The position numbers were made by a program, and so were the translations under genes. Positions 25,121 to 34,390 of a stretch of 64,000 bases of DNA are shown here, piece after piece; positions within the stretch are counted from its first letter, which is position 1, and each line of letters begins with the position of its first letter. The stretch lies in the NCBI RefSeq assembly GCF_003425685.1, contig NZ_QJKM01000009.1, forward strand, positions 62,001 to 126,000, written 5' to 3'. The notes beneath the pieces are model-generated. The model had not been told where the DNA came from and searched no databases. It was given only the letters and a program-made list of their open reading frames with translations. The stretch comes from Rhizobium terrae. GTDB taxonomy: Bacteria; Pseudomonadota; Alphaproteobacteria; Rhizobiales; Rhizobiaceae.

Positions 25121-28100
25121 ATGAGCAACAAGACGTTGTTAACGTCCGATATGGTCTTATCGATTGCTTGGAGGGCAAAACGAATCGAACGGTTTGGCCG
25201 ACGCGAGGGAGCGGGGACGGTGGAGACGGAAAGCGAACTGCTGAGAAGGGCGTGCGTGCGGATCAACGATCTCGCCGAGCCCGCCTTCATCAAGGACAGC
25301 GCCCTGAACTATGTGGCGGTGAACGCCGCCTATGCCCGCCTTTTCGGCATGCACCCCAGCGAATTCATCGGCAAGACCAGCCGCGGCCTCTCCGGTCTGG
25401 TGGAGGATGCCGACCGCAAGGAAAAGGAATGCCGGGTCATCGTCTTCGGCACGGACGAGACTGCGCATTGTTTCGACCGCTCCGGTGCTCTCCGGCACGA
25501 AATTCGCATCGAACGGTTTCTCACCGAGGACGACCATACCTATCTTTTCGGCTCGTTCGCGTCGGTCGCCGGCCTTGCCGACGTCGGACCGGTCGAGGAT
25601 GGCAGGCCCGACGTCGGGTCTATGTCCCGGGCGTCGATCTTCCAGAACGTGCTTTTGGACGATGCGCTCGACATGCTCGAAATGGGCATCGGCATCTACG
25701 ACAAGAACGATGCGCTGATCTACTGCAACTCGCAGCTCATCAATCATTTCGATTCCATCTCCATCGAGATAAAGCCGGGCGTCACGCTTCCCGAAATCCT
25801 CGGCCATGCCTATGACCGGCGGCGACGTGCCTTTCCGGAGAGTTTCGGGGACGTGATCCCGGAGAAGGCGGCCTGGATCGCCGAGCGGATGAAGCCGTTC
25901 AAGCTTCCTTATTCCGAGAGCATCAAGCAGATGCTGGATGGCCGCTGGATGCGGAGCATCAACAAACGCTTGGAGAACGGCCTGCTGATCGCCATCCGCC
26001 ACGACGTGACGGAATTCAAGGAACAGGAAATGCATCTGCGCGCGCATGTCGCGGAGACGGCCCTGTTCCGGGCGGTGCTGGAAGACCTGCCGGTTCCGGT
26101 TTTCGTTCGCGACAGCGATCATCGGCTTACCTATGCGAACGCCGCCTACGAGGCCATGCTGGGCAGTCCGCGCGACCGCTTCCTCGGAAAGACCGAAACC
26201 GAGATGTTTCCCGAGGCGGCCGAACGTTTTCGAGCCGAGAACGACCGCGTCATGGATGGGGAGACGATCGACAAATCGGAGGACGTGATCTTTCCCGACG
26301 GTTCGATCGTGCCGGTCATTTCGCGCCTGCGTCGGATCACCACTGACGACGGCGCCCATCACATGGTCGGTTCGCGCATGGATGTCTCCCTCATCAAGGA
26401 GGCGCAGAACAAGGCCGAGAAGCTCGGCAAGGACCTGCAGACCATGCTGCACGCAATCCCGGTCGGGGTGGCGATCCTCGATGCGGAATTCGTCTTCGAA
26501 TATGCCAACCCGGCCTTCTACGGTTTCTGGGATGCCGGCGAACAGTTCGATTTGCCCGGACGCTCCTACCGGGATTTCCTGAAGGTCAATTTCGATCACG
26601 GCATCTATGCCGGTTCCGCGCAGACGTTCGACCAGATCTATCAGGACCGCATCGCGGCCCTGACGGACGGCGTGGAACGTCCGCCGATCGAGGTGAAGAG
26701 CCGCAACGGTCGCAGCATCGTCATTTCCGGCACGCAGCTTTCGGGCGGCAAGATCCTGCTGAGCTACATGGACATCACCGCTGTCCGTAAACGCGAGCAG
26801 GAGATCCACGAGGCGCGCGCGGCGCTCGAAAAGCATGGTGCGCTGATGCGCGATGCGACGAGCGCGATGTCGCAGGGTCTGCTGATCCTCCACGACGGCG
26901 AGATCATCTTCTCCAACGATGCGCTGCCGAGCATGCTCGACATGCCGTCAGACATGGTCATGCCCGGCGGTTTGTGGCGCGAGATCTTCCGCTTCTGCAC
27001 CGAACGCGGCGATCTCGGGGAACCGGAGGAAGCTGCCGCCACCCTGAAGGCCTGGGAAGAGAATGTCGCGATCGGAAAACCGGTCCAAGCCTCCTTCCGG
27101 GTCAGGGGCGAGAAATGGATTCAGGTGGAGGCCAACCTCACCGGCAGCGACCACTGGCTGGCGGTCTTCACCGACGTCACCGAAATGAAGAGCCGCGAGG
27201 AGGAGCTGACGCGGCTCCTGCAGCGCGCGGAGGCGGCCGACCGGGCGAAGTCGGAATTCCTCGCCAACATGAGCCACGAGATCCGCACGCCGATGAACGG
27301 CGTGCTCGGCATGGCGGAACTGCTGGCGAAATCCAATCTCGATACGCGCCAGAAGACCTTCATCGACATCATCGTCAAGTCGGGCAATGCGCTGCTGACG
27401 ATCATCAACGACATCCTGGATTTCTCCAAGATCGATGCCGGCCAGATGAAGCTCCGCAAGGCGCCGTTCGATCCCGTCGAGGCGATCGAGGACGTGGCGA
27501 CGCTGCTCTCTTCTTCTGCCGCCGAAAAGGACATCGAGCTCATCGTGCGCGGCGACGCCTCCGTCCGCGAGACCGTGATGGGCGATGCGGGGCGCTTCCG
27601 CCAGATCATCACCAACCTCGTCGGCAACGCGGTGAAATTCACCGAGAAGGGACATGTCTTCATCGATCTCATGTCGGAGCCGCGCGGCGAGGGCGAGATG
27701 ATGCTGACGGTCCGGATCGAGGACACCGGCCTCGGCATTCCCGAGGAGAAGCTGCGCTCGGTCTTCGAGAAGTTCTCGCAGGTGGACACGTCCTCGACGC
27801 GCCGCCACGAAGGCACCGGTCTTGGACTTGCGATCACCGCCGGTCTCACCGAACTTTTCGGCGGCTACATCGAGGTGGCAAGCGAACTTGGCCGAGGCTC
27901 CGTCTTCACCGTGCACCTGCCGTTCCAGGTGGTCAGCGAACGCAATCTGCAGGCCGCCCTGCCGATCAATACCAGCGGCGCCCGCATCCTCGTCGTCGAC
28001 GACAACCCCGTCAACCGCCGCATCCTCACCGAACAGCTGTCGATGTGGGGCTTCGACTGTGTCGCTGCCGAAAGCGGCGCCGAAGGGCTGGCGATCATGC

Positions 28101-28951
28101 ACGAATGCGCCCGGATCGACGTGACGGTCGATACGATCGTGCTCGACTATCACATGCCGGAGATGAACGGGCTCGATTTCGCCAGACAGCTGAGGCGCGA
28201 CCCGCGTTTCGACGGCACCGGCATCATTTTCCTGACCTCGATGGACATGGCGAGCGACGACAGCATGTTCGCAGCGCTCAACATCCACGCGCATCTGATG
28301 AAGCCGGCGCGTGCCAACCTTTTGCGCAGCACGATCATCGACGTCGTCCGTTCGGTCCGTACCAAACGCCGCGCGCGGGAGAACCAGCAGGTTCTGACGC
28401 AGCTGAAGTCCACAGCGGCCGTTTCGTCCGCCGCGCAGGTTCCGCCACCTGTCCAAGTGCCGGCACCGGCGGCTGAACCCGCATCCGGCCCTGCGCCGTC
28501 CGCGCCGGCTGTTGCCGAGCAACTGGTGTCGACCCCGCCGGTGCGTTCGGCGCCGACGCTCGACGTGCTGGTCGCCGAAGACAACGAGGTCAACCAGATC
28601 GTCTTCACCCAGATCCTGCAGACCACCGGCTGGCTGTTCCAGATCGTCAAGAACGGTGCCGAGGCGGTGCACGCCTGGCAGGCACACGACCCGGCGGTGA
28701 TCATCATGGACGTCTCGATGCCCGTGATGAACGGCCACCAGGCGACCCAGAAGATCCGCGAGATCGAAAAAGAGACGGGCACCCACACGCCGATCATCGG
28801 CGTCACGGCCCATGCCCTCGAAAGCGACCGGGAGCTGTGCTTCCAGGTGGGCATGGACGACTATCTTTCGAAGCCGATAAGCCCGGAAGCGCTGGAAACC
28901 AAGATCCGCAACTGGATCGGCGGGGCGGTCGTGAGCTCTGCTTCCAACTGA
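25121..28951 (+). CDS. PAS-rich hybrid sensor histidine kinase with two receiver domains
   Basis: A 1276-residue cytosolic protein with no membrane segment. The N-terminal 690 residues hold about five PAS-like domains. The kinase core has His719 in MSHEIRTPMNG, an ATPase domain with NLVGNAVKF, DTGLGIP and GTGLGLA boxes, and then two receivers. The first receiver (about 950-1075) has its phospho-acceptor in VLDYHMPEMNG; the second (about 1148-1265) in IIMDVSMPVMNG. A Pro/Ala-rich linker of about 60 residues separates them. No response regulator gene is adjacent. A GTG at 25220 with GGGAG upstream is an alternative start. Confidence 0.9.
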   Translation: MSNKTLLTSDMVLSIAWRAKRIERFGRREGAGTVETESELLRRACVRINDLAEPAFIKDSALNYVAVNAAYARLFGMHPSEFIGKTSRGLSGLVEDADRKEKECRVIVFGTDETAHCFDRSGALRHEIRIERFLTEDDHTYLFGSFASVAGLADVGPVEDGRPDVGSMSRASIFQNVLLDDALDMLEMGIGIYDKNDALIYCNSQLINHFDSISIEIKPGVTLPEILGHAYDRRRRAFPESFGDVIPEKAAWIAERMKPFKLPYSESIKQMLDGRWMRSINKRLENGLLIAIRHDVTEFKEQEMHLRAHVAETALFRAVLEDLPVPVFVRDSDHRLTYANAAYEAMLGSPRDRFLGKTETEMFPEAAERFRAENDRVMDGETIDKSEDVIFPDGSIVPVISRLRRITTDDGAHHMVGSRMDVSLIKEAQNKAEKLGKDLQTMLHAIPVGVAILDAEFVFEYANPAFYGFWDAGEQFDLPGRSYRDFLKVNFDHGIYAGSAQTFDQIYQDRIAALTDGVERPPIEVKSRNGRSIVISGTQLSGGKILLSYMDITAVRKREQEIHEARAALEKHGALMRDATSAMSQGLLILHDGEIIFSNDALPSMLDMPSDMVMPGGLWREIFRFCTERGDLGEPEEAAATLKAWEENVAIGKPVQASFRVRGEKWIQVEANLTGSDHWLAVFTDVTEMKSREEELTRLLQRAEAADRAKSEFLANMSHEIRTPMNGVLGMAELLAKSNLDTRQKTFIDIIVKSGNALLTIINDILDFSKIDAGQMKLRKAPFDPVEAIEDVATLLSSSAAEKDIELIVRGDASVRETVMGDAGRFRQIITNLVGNAVKFTEKGHVFIDLMSEPRGEGEMMLTVRIEDTGLGIPEEKLRSVFEKFSQVDTSSTRRHEGTGLGLAITAGLTELFGGYIEVASELGRGSVFTVHLPFQVVSERNLQAALPINTSGARILVVDDNPVNRRILTEQLSMWGFDCVAAESGAEGLAIMHECARIDVTVDTIVLDYHMPEMNGLDFARQLRRDPRFDGTGIIFLTSMDMASDDSMFAALNIHAHLMKPARANLLRSTIIDVVRSVRTKRRARENQQVLTQLKSTAAVSSAAQVPPPVQVPAPAAEPASGPAPSAPAVAEQLVSTPPVRSAPTLDVLVAEDNEVNQIVFTQILQTTGWLFQIVKNGAEAVHAWQAHDPAVIIMDVSMPVMNGHQATQKIREIEKETGTHTPIIGVTAHALESDRELCFQVGMDDYLSKPISPEALETKIRNWIGGAVVSSASN

Positions 28952-29104
28952 GGCGAAGTCCCGGTCGATCCGGTGCTGTCCAGCCCGGATGGCAAGCGAC
29001 CGATTATCTTAGAAAGTCCTGCGCAAGGTTTGGCAGCTATTCCGTTGAAGGCAATGTCAGAGGCAGTCCCCAAGGGGCTCGCTGCCGGCATACTGAGGAT
29101 ACGC

Positions 29105-29359
29105 ATGTCACAAGAGCTCGAAAGCCCGTCACAAGCACCGCTTGCGCCCGACGACCTGGAGTTGCTGGAGAGATTTCTTGTTGCCTGGTGCGAGGAAAAT
29201 GGCGTCGACCGGACCGATCAGGCCGCAGCCGATGTCGCGTCGGCATTGATCGGGTGGTATCGGCTGGACCCGAAATTCGGGAACCGGCTGAAGCCCGGGC
29301 CAGATGAGGATATGTCCGATTCTCCGCAGATCCGGATCCTGCTGCGGCAGATGACGTAA
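29105..29359 (+). CDS. Small conserved rhizobial hypothetical protein
   Basis: An 84-residue acidic protein I do not recognise by function. It has no signal or membrane segment, and two predicted helices around LELLERFLVAWCEENG and AAADVASALIGWY. GAGGA just upstream sets the start at 29105; an earlier in-frame ATG at 28973 has no ribosome binding site. It lies 150 bases after the hybrid kinase on the same strand and may be its partner, but the link is only positional. Confidence 0.65.
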   Translation: MSQELESPSQAPLAPDDLELLERFLVAWCEENGVDRTDQAAADVASALIGWYRLDPKFGNRLKPGPDEDMSDSPQIRILLRQMT

Positions 29360-29408
29360 CGTAGGCCTTGCCGGCAGACAGACCTCGTCGTTCTGGCCTA
29401 CGGCCTTG

Positions 29409-30179
29409 TCACGGCCGCGTTCCCTTCATGCCGCACAGCATTTCGCGTTTGCCGGCAAAACCCGGCCGGCGCTCCACCGTGAAGCCAGCGGCTGAGAGAT
29501 TGCGGCGCACGAAGCCGGCCGCCGCGTACGTTCCGAAGGTGCCGCCCGTTACAGTCTTCTCGTAAAGCGCCCGCATCAGTTGCAGCGACCACATGTCCGG
29601 ATTGCGCGCCGGCGCAAACCCATCGAGGAACCAGGCGTCGAAATCGGGCTCGGCCGCCGTCACGCCTTCCAGCGCCGGGCCGCAGACGACGGTCAGCCGC
29701 GTCCAGCCGTCGACGTCGATCGTCAGATGGCCGGCAGGTTCGTCCGGCCATGCGGCAACGAGAACCCTGCGTTCCTCATCGATCTCCGGCCAGCGGCAGA
29801 GCGCCCGGTCGATCTCGTCGTGTTTCATCGGATAAAGTTCGAAGGACATGAAATGCAGCCGCGTGCCGGATTGGCGTGCCGGCTTCCATTGCCGCCAGGT
29901 TTCGCAGAAGTTCAGCCCGGTGCCGAAGCCGAGCTCGCCGATCCGGAACGTGCCGTCCGGCGGCACCGACTGCGACCAGCGGGCAGGCAGGCCGTTGCCG
30001 GCGAGAAACGTATGGCCGCATTCCAGGCGTCCGTCGGTGCGGCAATAAAAATGATCGCCAAACTCCCGCGAATAGGGCATATCGCCCTCATGCCAGTCCA
30101 AGGTCTGGGAAACCGGCATCTGGCCTTCCGCCTCCAGCATATCGGCGTGCGCACCAATTTCGGGATCAGGATCACTCAT
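29409..30179 (-). CDS. mnmD: tRNA U34 methyltransferase MnmD
   Basis: A 256-residue SAM-dependent methyltransferase that finishes the 5-methylaminomethyl-2-thiouridine modification at the wobble position of certain tRNAs. The SAM motif ELGFGTGLNFCETW is near residues 82-95 and the family segment WFLDGFAPARNPDMWS near 180-195. In E. coli it is fused to an FAD oxidase as MnmC; here it stands alone and an FAD oxidoreductase gene is head to head with it. The two ATG codons overlap in the tetranucleotide CATG at 30177-30180, leaving no gap between the genes. Confidence 0.88.
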   Translation of the reverse strand: MSDPDPEIGAHADMLEAEGQMPVSQTLDWHEGDMPYSREFGDHFYCRTDGRLECGHTFLAGNGLPARWSQSVPPDGTFRIGELGFGTGLNFCETWRQWKPARQSGTRLHFMSFELYPMKHDEIDRALCRWPEIDEERRVLVAAWPDEPAGHLTIDVDGWTRLTVVCGPALEGVTAAEPDFDAWFLDGFAPARNPDMWSLQLMRALYEKTVTGGTFGTYAAAGFVRRNLSAAGFTVERRPGFAGKREMLCGMKGTRP

Positions 30180-31383
30180 GGGATATGCGGATAATCCTGC
30201 CGGCGCCGGCGGTCAATCGCATGTTCAAGCGGCTGGCGATCTTCCTGCTTCGGCCGATCTCGTCATTCTCGGCGGCGGCATCATGGGCTTGTGGGCGGCC
30301 GTCAAGGCGGAACGACTCGGCATCGACACGCTTCTCGCGGATGCGGGGCGCTTGGGGCAGGGAGCAAGCGGCGGGCTTCTCGGCGCGTTGATGCCGCACA
30401 TGCCCGACAAATGGAACGACAAGAAACAGTTCCAGTTCGATGCCCTCCTGTCGCTCGAAGACGAGATCGCCGAGATCGAAAGCACAACCGGGATCGCCTG
30501 CGGCTACCGTCGCTCGGGCCGGTTGATCCCGCTGCCGAAACAGCATTTGAGGACGATCGCGCTGCGTCATTCCAAGGATGCCGGCACCTTTTGGCACCAG
30601 CGCGGCCGGCATTTCCACTGGCACGTCCTCGATCGTCCGCCGCAGACCGGCTGGCCGGAGGCATCCTTCGCCGGGGCGGGTCTGGTGCATGATACGCTTG
30701 CGGCGCGCGTTTCGCCGCGTGGGCTCGGTTTCGCGCTTGCCGCCTTCCTGCAAACGGCAAGGCACGTGCGGGTGGCGGAGGGGCTCGAAGCGGAGCGGAT
30801 CGAGCCCGAGACCGGCAGGGTCCGGTTCCGGGACGGCTCCGGCGTCGGGTTCGGCCATTGCATCGTGGCGGCAGGGTACCGGTCCTTCCCGCTCCTGGAA
30901 GCTATCTCGGCGCCGCTGCCGCGGCCGGTCGGCCAGCCGGTCAAGGGCCAGGCGGCGTTCCTCAAGGCCGATATCGATCCGGACCTGCCGGTGATCTTCC
31001 TGAACGGCCTCTATGTCGTACCCCACGAGGATGGCCACGTGGCGATCGGCAGTACCAGCGAGGACTTCTTCGAGGATGGGTTCTCGACCGATTCCCAGCT
31101 TGATGCTCTCGTAACCCAGGCCCGGGCGCTCGTTCCGGCGCTTGGTCAGGCGCCTGTCGTCGAGCGTTGGGCGGGACTGAGGCCCAAGGCGATCGATCGT
31201 GATCCGATGGTCGGGCCGCATCCGGATCGCCCAAACGTGATTTCACTCACAGGTGGTTTCAAGGTCAGCTTCGGTCTCGCCCATAGGTTGGCGGACGCGG
31301 CGCTTCGTGCCGTAAAATCCGAGAAAATGCGGCTTCCGCCGTCATTCACGCTCGAGAGCCACCTTCTTGCGGCCTCGCGTTAA
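30178..31383 (+). CDS. FAD-dependent oxidoreductase (DAO family, MnmC2-like)
   Basis: A 401-residue flavoprotein. The dinucleotide-binding motif LVILGGGIMGLWAA is at about 28-41, and the DAO-type C-terminal segment with GLRPKAIDRDPMVGPH lies near 340. It is transcribed divergently from mnmD with overlapping start codons, which suggests it may supply the MnmC2-like oxidase step that in E. coli is the other half of MnmC. This function is inferred from position; the DAO family oxidises many amines. A later start around codon 25 is possible if both genes need room for a ribosome site. Confidence 0.8.
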   Translation: MGYADNPAGAGGQSHVQAAGDLPASADLVILGGGIMGLWAAVKAERLGIDTLLADAGRLGQGASGGLLGALMPHMPDKWNDKKQFQFDALLSLEDEIAEIESTTGIACGYRRSGRLIPLPKQHLRTIALRHSKDAGTFWHQRGRHFHWHVLDRPPQTGWPEASFAGAGLVHDTLAARVSPRGLGFALAAFLQTARHVRVAEGLEAERIEPETGRVRFRDGSGVGFGHCIVAAGYRSFPLLEAISAPLPRPVGQPVKGQAAFLKADIDPDLPVIFLNGLYVVPHEDGHVAIGSTSEDFFEDGFSTDSQLDALVTQARALVPALGQAPVVERWAGLRPKAIDRDPMVGPHPDRPNVISLTGGFKVSFGLAHRLADAALRAVKSEKMRLPPSFTLESHLLAASR

Positions 31384-31502
31384 ACGCGAACTTTTCGCCC
31401 TGCTCGTCGTTATTCTGTCACGCAAATCACTTAACCCCATCCGCGGGGTTATTGAGCACTACGTGAAATACAGGGCGGGAAAGGAAGACCAGAAGGTGAC
31501 GC

Positions 31503-32210
31503 ATGCGTTATGCCATTCATTTCACGCCTCCGGCCTATGATCCGTTGACGCTTGCCGCCGCCCAGTGGCTCGGCCGCAACGCCTTCTCGGGCGAAGCGAT
31601 GGAGCCGCCTGCGATCCGCGGCATGGGGCTCCATGACATCGCCTTCAACACGGCGCTGCCGCGCCGTTATGGGTTCCACGCGACGCTGAAGGCGCCGTTC
31701 CGCCTTGCGCCGGATGTCACCGAGCCGACGCTGCTGCGCCACCTGATGCGGTTTGCCGGCACGCATGATCCGTTCGAACTGCCGAAGCTCGAAGTCGTCC
31801 GGCTCGGCAATTTCTTCGGGCTTGCTCCCGTGCGCCCCTGCGACAGGATGCATTTCCTCGCGGCTTCGGTGGTGCAGGAATTCGATACGTTCCGTGCGCC
31901 GCTCACCGAAGCCGAACTGGAACGCAACGATCCTGGCGACCTCTCGGCGCCGCAATTCGCAAACCTTCACCGCTGGGGCTATCCTTACGTGATGGACGAG
32001 TTCCGCTTTCATATGACGCTGACCGGACCGCTCTCGACCGTCGAAATGCCGCGCTTCGAACTGGCGCTCCGCGATTATTTCGACCCCTATCTCAAGAAGC
32101 GGGTGGACGTCGCCAATCTGGCGCTTTTCGTGGAGGAGGAGCCGGGAGCTCCCTTCCAGGTGCATTCGCTCCATCCGATGGGCCGGGTTGCGGCACGCAA
32201 GATCGCCTGA
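31503..32210 (+). CDS. DUF1045 2H phosphoesterase-like protein
   Basis: A 235-residue protein of the DUF1045 family, a branch of the 2H phosphoesterases. The two HxT motifs that give the superfamily its name are present: YGFHATLKAPF near residue 59 and FRFHMTLTGP near 169. Family members often lie in phosphonate (phn) operons and are thought to act on cyclic ribose phosphates. No phn gene is in the window, so its role here is open. It is monocistronic and precedes an AraC-type regulator. Confidence 0.85.
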   Translation: MRYAIHFTPPAYDPLTLAAAQWLGRNAFSGEAMEPPAIRGMGLHDIAFNTALPRRYGFHATLKAPFRLAPDVTEPTLLRHLMRFAGTHDPFELPKLEVVRLGNFFGLAPVRPCDRMHFLAASVVQEFDTFRAPLTEAELERNDPGDLSAPQFANLHRWGYPYVMDEFRFHMTLTGPLSTVEMPRFELALRDYFDPYLKKRVDVANLALFVEEEPGAPFQVHSLHPMGRVAARKIA

Positions 32211-32276
32211 GCGCAGCGGCAGCCTCACGTCACTTTTGTTCAAGAGTCCGGCCCGGATATCTGCTATATCCGGGCC

Positions 32277-33134
32277 ATGCAGAACATCTCCCAGGAACAG
32301 GCCGCCGATTTCATGCCGCTGGCGCCGGCGGAAGCGACGCGCTTCTGGCGCGACAGCCGCTTCGGCGGCATGGAATGCCTGTCGGCGACCTTCCTGACGC
32401 ATGAATTCGCGCCGCATGCGCATGATACGTTCAGCATCGGTGCGATCGAAGAAGGCGCCCAACTGGCGACCATTCGCGGCACCCGCGAGGCGTCCGGACC
32501 GGGCGATCTCTATCTCATCAATCCGGGCGAGACCCATGACGGCGCGCCGATGGCCGGCGGTTACCGCTACCGGATGATCTATCCGGACCTCACGTTGTTT
32601 CGCGAGATCCTGGAGGACGTGACCGGAAAGCCTTTCCAGGGTACGCCTGCCTTCGGCCGGCAGATCCTTCGCGACCAGGCCTTGGCGGACGCCTTCCATG
32701 CGGCGCACCGCACGCTGGAAGCCGGGGCGGGGGCTCTGGAATCCGGCCAGGCCATGTTCCAGGTGCTGGATGCCATGTTCCGCCGCCACGGCAGCGCCAT
32801 CGTCGTGCCGGCCGGTACGACAGAGCGCACGGCGGTCCGTCGGGCCCGCGACTATCTGGTCGACAATTTTGCCTCCGATATCGGATTGGAGGAGCTTGCA
32901 GCCGTCGCGGGACTCAGCCGGGCTCATCTCATCCGCGCCTTCCGCAAGGAATTCCACATAACGCCGCACTCCTTCCTGACGGATATCCGCATACGGGAAG
33001 CCCGCAGGAGGTTGCGGACGGGCGGTCAGCCGGCCGAGATCGCGCTGGAATGCGGCTTCGCCGACCAGGCGCATTTCACCCGCCATTTCAAGGCCCGTAC
33101 AGGACTGACGCCGGGACAGTACCGGGCGCGATAG
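32277..33134 (+). CDS. AraC family regulator, likely of azlCD
   Basis: A 285-residue regulator. The N-terminal half is a cupin-type sensing domain (EFAPHAHDTFSIG at about 42-54) and the C-terminal 100 residues hold the paired helix-turn-helices of AraC (GLEELAAVAGLSRAHLIRAF and the second GFADQAHFTRHFK). It lies just upstream of azlC and azlD on the same strand. AraC regulators with AzlCD exporters are a common pairing, so it probably activates them in response to a branched-chain amino acid or analogue. Confidence 0.87.
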   Translation: MQNISQEQAADFMPLAPAEATRFWRDSRFGGMECLSATFLTHEFAPHAHDTFSIGAIEEGAQLATIRGTREASGPGDLYLINPGETHDGAPMAGGYRYRMIYPDLTLFREILEDVTGKPFQGTPAFGRQILRDQALADAFHAAHRTLEAGAGALESGQAMFQVLDAMFRRHGSAIVVPAGTTERTAVRRARDYLVDNFASDIGLEELAAVAGLSRAHLIRAFRKEFHITPHSFLTDIRIREARRRLRTGGQPAEIALECGFADQAHFTRHFKARTGLTPGQYRAR

Positions 33135-33313
33135 TGATCACTTTCGTTCAAGACGGCAGATGCGGGGCGCTTTATGGCTGCCCTTCGCCTTAACCTTTCC
33201 GCTTGCGGGGAAGGAGACTTCAGCGGTTGCAGTGCCGTCCCTCCCCGTCAATGGGAGGAGGTGCCGGCAGCCGGATGGATGCATAGCTTCTGCTTGAGAA
33301 GGTATTTTTCGAC

Positions 33314-34021
33314 GTGACCAACAATATAAAACTGCAGGATTTCCTCGGCGGTGTCCGCGCGATCTCGCCGCTCATCGCCGCGGTTGTCCCGATCGGCCTC
33401 GTCTTCGGTGCGGTGGCGGCCACCAAGGGGCTGACGCCGGCGGAGACCGGGCTGATGAGTGCGCTCGTGTTCGCCGGCGGTTCGCAATTCGTGGCCATGG
33501 ATATCTGGACCCATCCGGCCTCCTGGGTAGGCGTCGGTTTTGCGGCCCTGTTGGTCAACATCCGCCACGTGCTGATGAGCGCGTCGCTCGGCACCAAAAT
33601 GGCGGGCTTTTCCCCGCGCTCGCGATATCTCTCCATGCTGTTTCTGGCCGACGAGATCTGGGCCATGGCGGAATTCCGCGCCAAGATGGCGAGGCTGACG
33701 CCCGCCTGGTTCGCCGGCCTCGTTGCACCCTTCTATCTCGCCTGGGTCGTCTCCGGCGTTGCCGGCACCGCGCTCGGCGCCTTTCTGGGCGATCCGGTCG
33801 TGCTCGGGCTCGATTTCGCCTTTCCGGCAGTCTTCATCGTACTGGTCATGGGATTCTGGAAGGGGGCCGAAACCGGTGCCGTGTTGCTGGCGAGCGCCGC
33901 GGCCTCCGTCGCCACGCAGCATTTCGTACCGGGCGTCTGGTATATCGCCGCAGGCGCCGTCGCGGGCCTTTTCGCCGCCGTCGCGACAGGCAGCCGTAAA
34001 GCCGAGGAGGCCACACCGTGA
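33314..34021 (+). CDS. azlC: AzlC family branched-chain amino acid exporter, large subunit
   Basis: A 235-residue inner-membrane protein of the AzlC/YgaZ family with about six hydrophobic segments. The family segment GLMSALVFAGGSQFVAMDIW is at about residues 45-64. It works with the small AzlD subunit to export branched-chain amino acids and related compounds. The start is GTG at 33314 after GAGAAGG. The gene overlaps azlD by four bases (GTGA), so the two are translationally coupled. Confidence 0.88.
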   Translation: MTNNIKLQDFLGGVRAISPLIAAVVPIGLVFGAVAATKGLTPAETGLMSALVFAGGSQFVAMDIWTHPASWVGVGFAALLVNIRHVLMSASLGTKMAGFSPRSRYLSMLFLADEIWAMAEFRAKMARLTPAWFAGLVAPFYLAWVVSGVAGTALGAFLGDPVVLGLDFAFPAVFIVLVMGFWKGAETGAVLLASAAASVATQHFVPGVWYIAAGAVAGLFAAVATGSRKAEEATP

Positions 34022-34320
34022 CGGTCGATTTTGCCACGCTTCTCGCCATCCTTGCCATGGCGGCCGCAACCGTGTTCACCCGGGTGAGCGGGCTCGCGCT
34101 CGTCCGGCACGTCTCGCTGGAAGGCAGCCGCCGCCAGGCGATCGAATCAATTCCACCCGCCGTGCTGATGGCGGTGGTCGCACCAACCGCCTTTGCTACC
34201 GGCATTGCCGAAACCATCGCCTGCGCAGTGACCGCTTTTGCGGCATTGCGCCTGCCGATGCTCGTTTCCGTGGCACTCGGCGTAGCCTGCGTCGCGATCC
34301 TCAGGGCGCTCGGCTTGTAA
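34018..34320 (+). CDS. azlD: AzlD family exporter, small subunit
   Basis: A 100-residue membrane protein with three to four hydrophobic segments, the usual AzlD/YgaH size. It starts with GTG inside the azlC stop codon. Conserved positions include TRVSGLALVR near residue 20-29 and SIPPAVLMAVVAP near 45-58. It is the partner of AzlC. Confidence 0.87.
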   Translation: MTVDFATLLAILAMAAATVFTRVSGLALVRHVSLEGSRRQAIESIPPAVLMAVVAPTAFATGIAETIACAVTAFAALRLPMLVSVALGVACVAILRALGL

Positions 34321-34390
34321 GCGCATGTTTCGTCTCGACATTGCCGGAAGGGGTGCGCTACCGTCCGGCATCGTTCGTCGAAGGTGATCC

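Noticed and set aside
31432..31451. TAACCCC/GGGGTTA hairpin after the FAD oxidoreductase gene
   Set aside because: The seven-base stem has no T run after it, so it is not a convincing terminator.
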